Positions 63,109 to 64,000 of a DNA stretch of 64,000 bases are shown piece after piece. This stretch comes from Prolixibacteraceae bacterium. GTDB lineage: Bacteria > Bacteroidota > Bacteroidia > Bacteroidales > Prolixibacteraceae. Each line of letters starts with the position of its first letter. The first letter of the stretch is position 1. The stretch covers positions 54,106 to 118,105 of the forward strand of contig JAIBEY010000069.1 in the NCBI GenBank assembly GCA_019459525.1, given 5' to 3'. The notes beneath the pieces were generated by a model. That model was not told the origin of the DNA and ran no database searches. It worked only from the letters and a program-made list of their open reading frames with translations. The position numbers were made by a program, and so were the translations under genes.

Positions 63109-63492
63109 GTTGATAAATTCGGATTAAAGCAAATTCATTTAAACAAGCATAAAAGAGATGTAGCTGTTTTTTACTCTAAAATTATTTCTAAGCCATTCGA
63201 ATCTGAATTAGCCATATCCTATCAAAAACGACTCACAAAATATAGGGAGAAAATTTTCCTTTTTATCGAAAACGATAATATACCTTGGAATAATAACAAC
63301 GCAGAACATTCAATTAAGCCATTTGCTAAGTGGAGAAAAAAAATAAGTAAAAATCTAACAAAACAAAATATTGAAAATCATCTAATTTTGCTTTCGATTT
63401 TACAGACCTGTAGGTATCAAGGTATTAATTTCTTTGAGTTTTTAAAATCAGGTGAATTGAGTATTTTTGAATTTCAAGAAAAAAGAAAATGA
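63108..63492 (+). pseudogene. IS66-family transposase remnant (C-terminal part)
   Basis: About 125 codons of an IS66-like transposase: SYQKRLTKYREKIFLFIENDN, written here in part as KYREKIFLFIENDN, then IPWNNNNAEHSIKPFAKWRKK carrying the conserved Asn-Asn-x-Ala-Glu of the DDE domain's last acid, and the C-terminal LLSILQTCRYQGINFFEFLKSG. The N-terminal 350 or more residues with the first two catalytic acids are gone. The palindromic element lies directly upstream and appears to have replaced the missing part. It ends with a TGA overlapping the next gene's ATG. Confidence 0.82.
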
Positions 63493-64000
63493 GCAACATT
63501 AAATTATTTGATAGCAAACAGATTAGAACCGTTTGGAATGATTTAGACGGAAAATGGTATTTCGTTGTAGCAGATGTTATACAGGTGTTGACCGACACAC
63601 CCAACCCTAGCGATTATATTAAGAAAATGCGTAAGCGTGACGAGGAACTCGCCAAAGGGTGGGGACAATTTGTCACCCCCCTTTCGGTTGACACTATTGG
63701 CGGTAAACAAAAGCTGAATTGTGCCAGTGCTAAAGGACTTTTGCGGATTATACAATCCATTCCTTCACCGAAAGCAGAACCTTTCAAGCTTTGGTTGGCG
63801 CAAGTGGGTTCAGACAGATTAGATGAGATTGAAAACCCCGAATTGGCTACGCAGCGGACAAGAGAACTTTATAAACTTAAAGGTTATCCTGACGACTGGA
63901 TTGAAAAGCGAATGCGAAGCATTGCTATTCGCGAGGAATTAACAGAAGAGTGGAAAAACAGAGGAGTAAAGGAACAAATAGAATATTCCATACTCACAGC
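63489..64000 (+). CDS. BRO-N family (phage antirepressor-like) protein, partial at right edge
   Basis: 170 codons are visible and the frame is open at the edge. It begins MSNIKLFDSKQIRTVWND and continues GKWYFVVADVIQVLTDT, the Bro-N signature (about 22-38), then SDYIKKMRKRDEEL and GGKQKLNCASAKGLLRIIQS (about 72-91). The last part, GYPDDWIEKRMRSIAIREEL followed by TEEWKNRG, is a conserved block in Bacteroidota proteins of this group. Bro-N proteins come from phage antirepressors and are common on mobile elements; function of the long Bacteroidota form is not known. The ATG overlaps the stop of the IS66 remnant (ATGA). Confidence 0.82.
   Translation, partial: MSNIKLFDSKQIRTVWNDLDGKWYFVVADVIQVLTDTPNPSDYIKKMRKRDEELAKGWGQFVTPLSVDTIGGKQKLNCASAKGLLRIIQSIPSPKAEPFKLWLAQVGSDRLDEIENPELATQRTRELYKLKGYPDDWIEKRMRSIAIREELTEEWKNRGVKEQIEYSILT

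Noticed and set aside
62968..63492. 174-codon frame spanning the palindrome and the IS66 remnant as one protein
   Set aside because: Its first 45 codons are the palindromic repeat read through by chance; only the part after about 63108 resembles a protein, and that is a transposase fragment.

Overview
The window looks like a chromosomal segment of a member of the Bacteroidota, probably class Bacteroidia and near the Marinilabiliales/Prolixibacteraceae; the family-level placement is inference. The grounds are Bacteroidota-type promoters (TAnnTTTG, best seen before rpsA as TTTG-N19-TAATTTTG), weak Shine-Dalgarno signals at most genes, C-terminal type IX secretion sorting domains on two secreted proteins, Bacteroidota marker genes (DUF3822 next to rsmD, a RecD-like helicase, a 651-residue ribosomal protein S1), and many PAS-rich hybrid histidine kinases. 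No rRNA, tRNA or CRISPR array was seen.

Layout. 1-3221 (minus): a TrkH potassium channel subunit followed by a short KdpD-like kinase and a KdpE-like regulator that runs off the left edge. 3577-17690: a signalling block of four large sensor kinases and one lone receiver, interrupted by an MFS transporter; three of these genes (12401 down to 6289) form one tight operon suited to a phosphorelay. 17946-25784: a NifX-like protein with a palindromic operator, then secreted carbohydrate-active proteins (acetylesterase, GH26 mannanase, GH5 glucanase/mannanase with a type IX sorting tail) together with a PanE-like reductase and two small envelope proteins. 25940-35740: two GT2 glycosyltransferases, a methyltransferase and four polytopic GT-C-like membrane proteins, three of which end in a similar soluble module. 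35958-50161 (mostly minus): a membrane kinase, an NtrC-type regulator without its DNA-binding domain, Ppx/GppA, cysteine synthase behind a cysteine-codon leader peptide and attenuator, a NatAB-type ABC exporter, RsmD/DUF3822, a RecD-like helicase (plus), RNase Z, a STAS protein and ribosomal protein S1. 50420-56800 (plus): a nucleotide-sugar operon (Ugd, UXS, RfbA, RfbC, RfbD, phosphohexomutase) giving UDP-glucuronate, UDP-xylose and most of the dTDP-L-rhamnose route, which could feed the glycosyltransferases. 56844-60967: a DUF1080 protein, a CotH-family protein with a type IX tail, and GMP synthase.

From about 61000 to the right edge the sequence changes character. It becomes AT-rich and repeat-rich and holds a reverse transcriptase of the 'unknown group'/defence type, a long imperfect palindrome, an IS66 transposase remnant and a BRO-N (phage antirepressor-like) gene that runs off the edge. 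The reverse transcriptase lies between ATGTTAGCAGC upstream and an inverted GCTGCCAACAT downstream, with the palindrome just after its stop codon. This is the layout of an integron-like gene cassette, and I regard it as a mobile defence cassette (inference).

The two observations most worth following are the cysteine-codon leader peptide with terminator/antiterminator in front of cysK (40717-40855), and the reverse-transcriptase cassette with its attC-like element (61264-63110).
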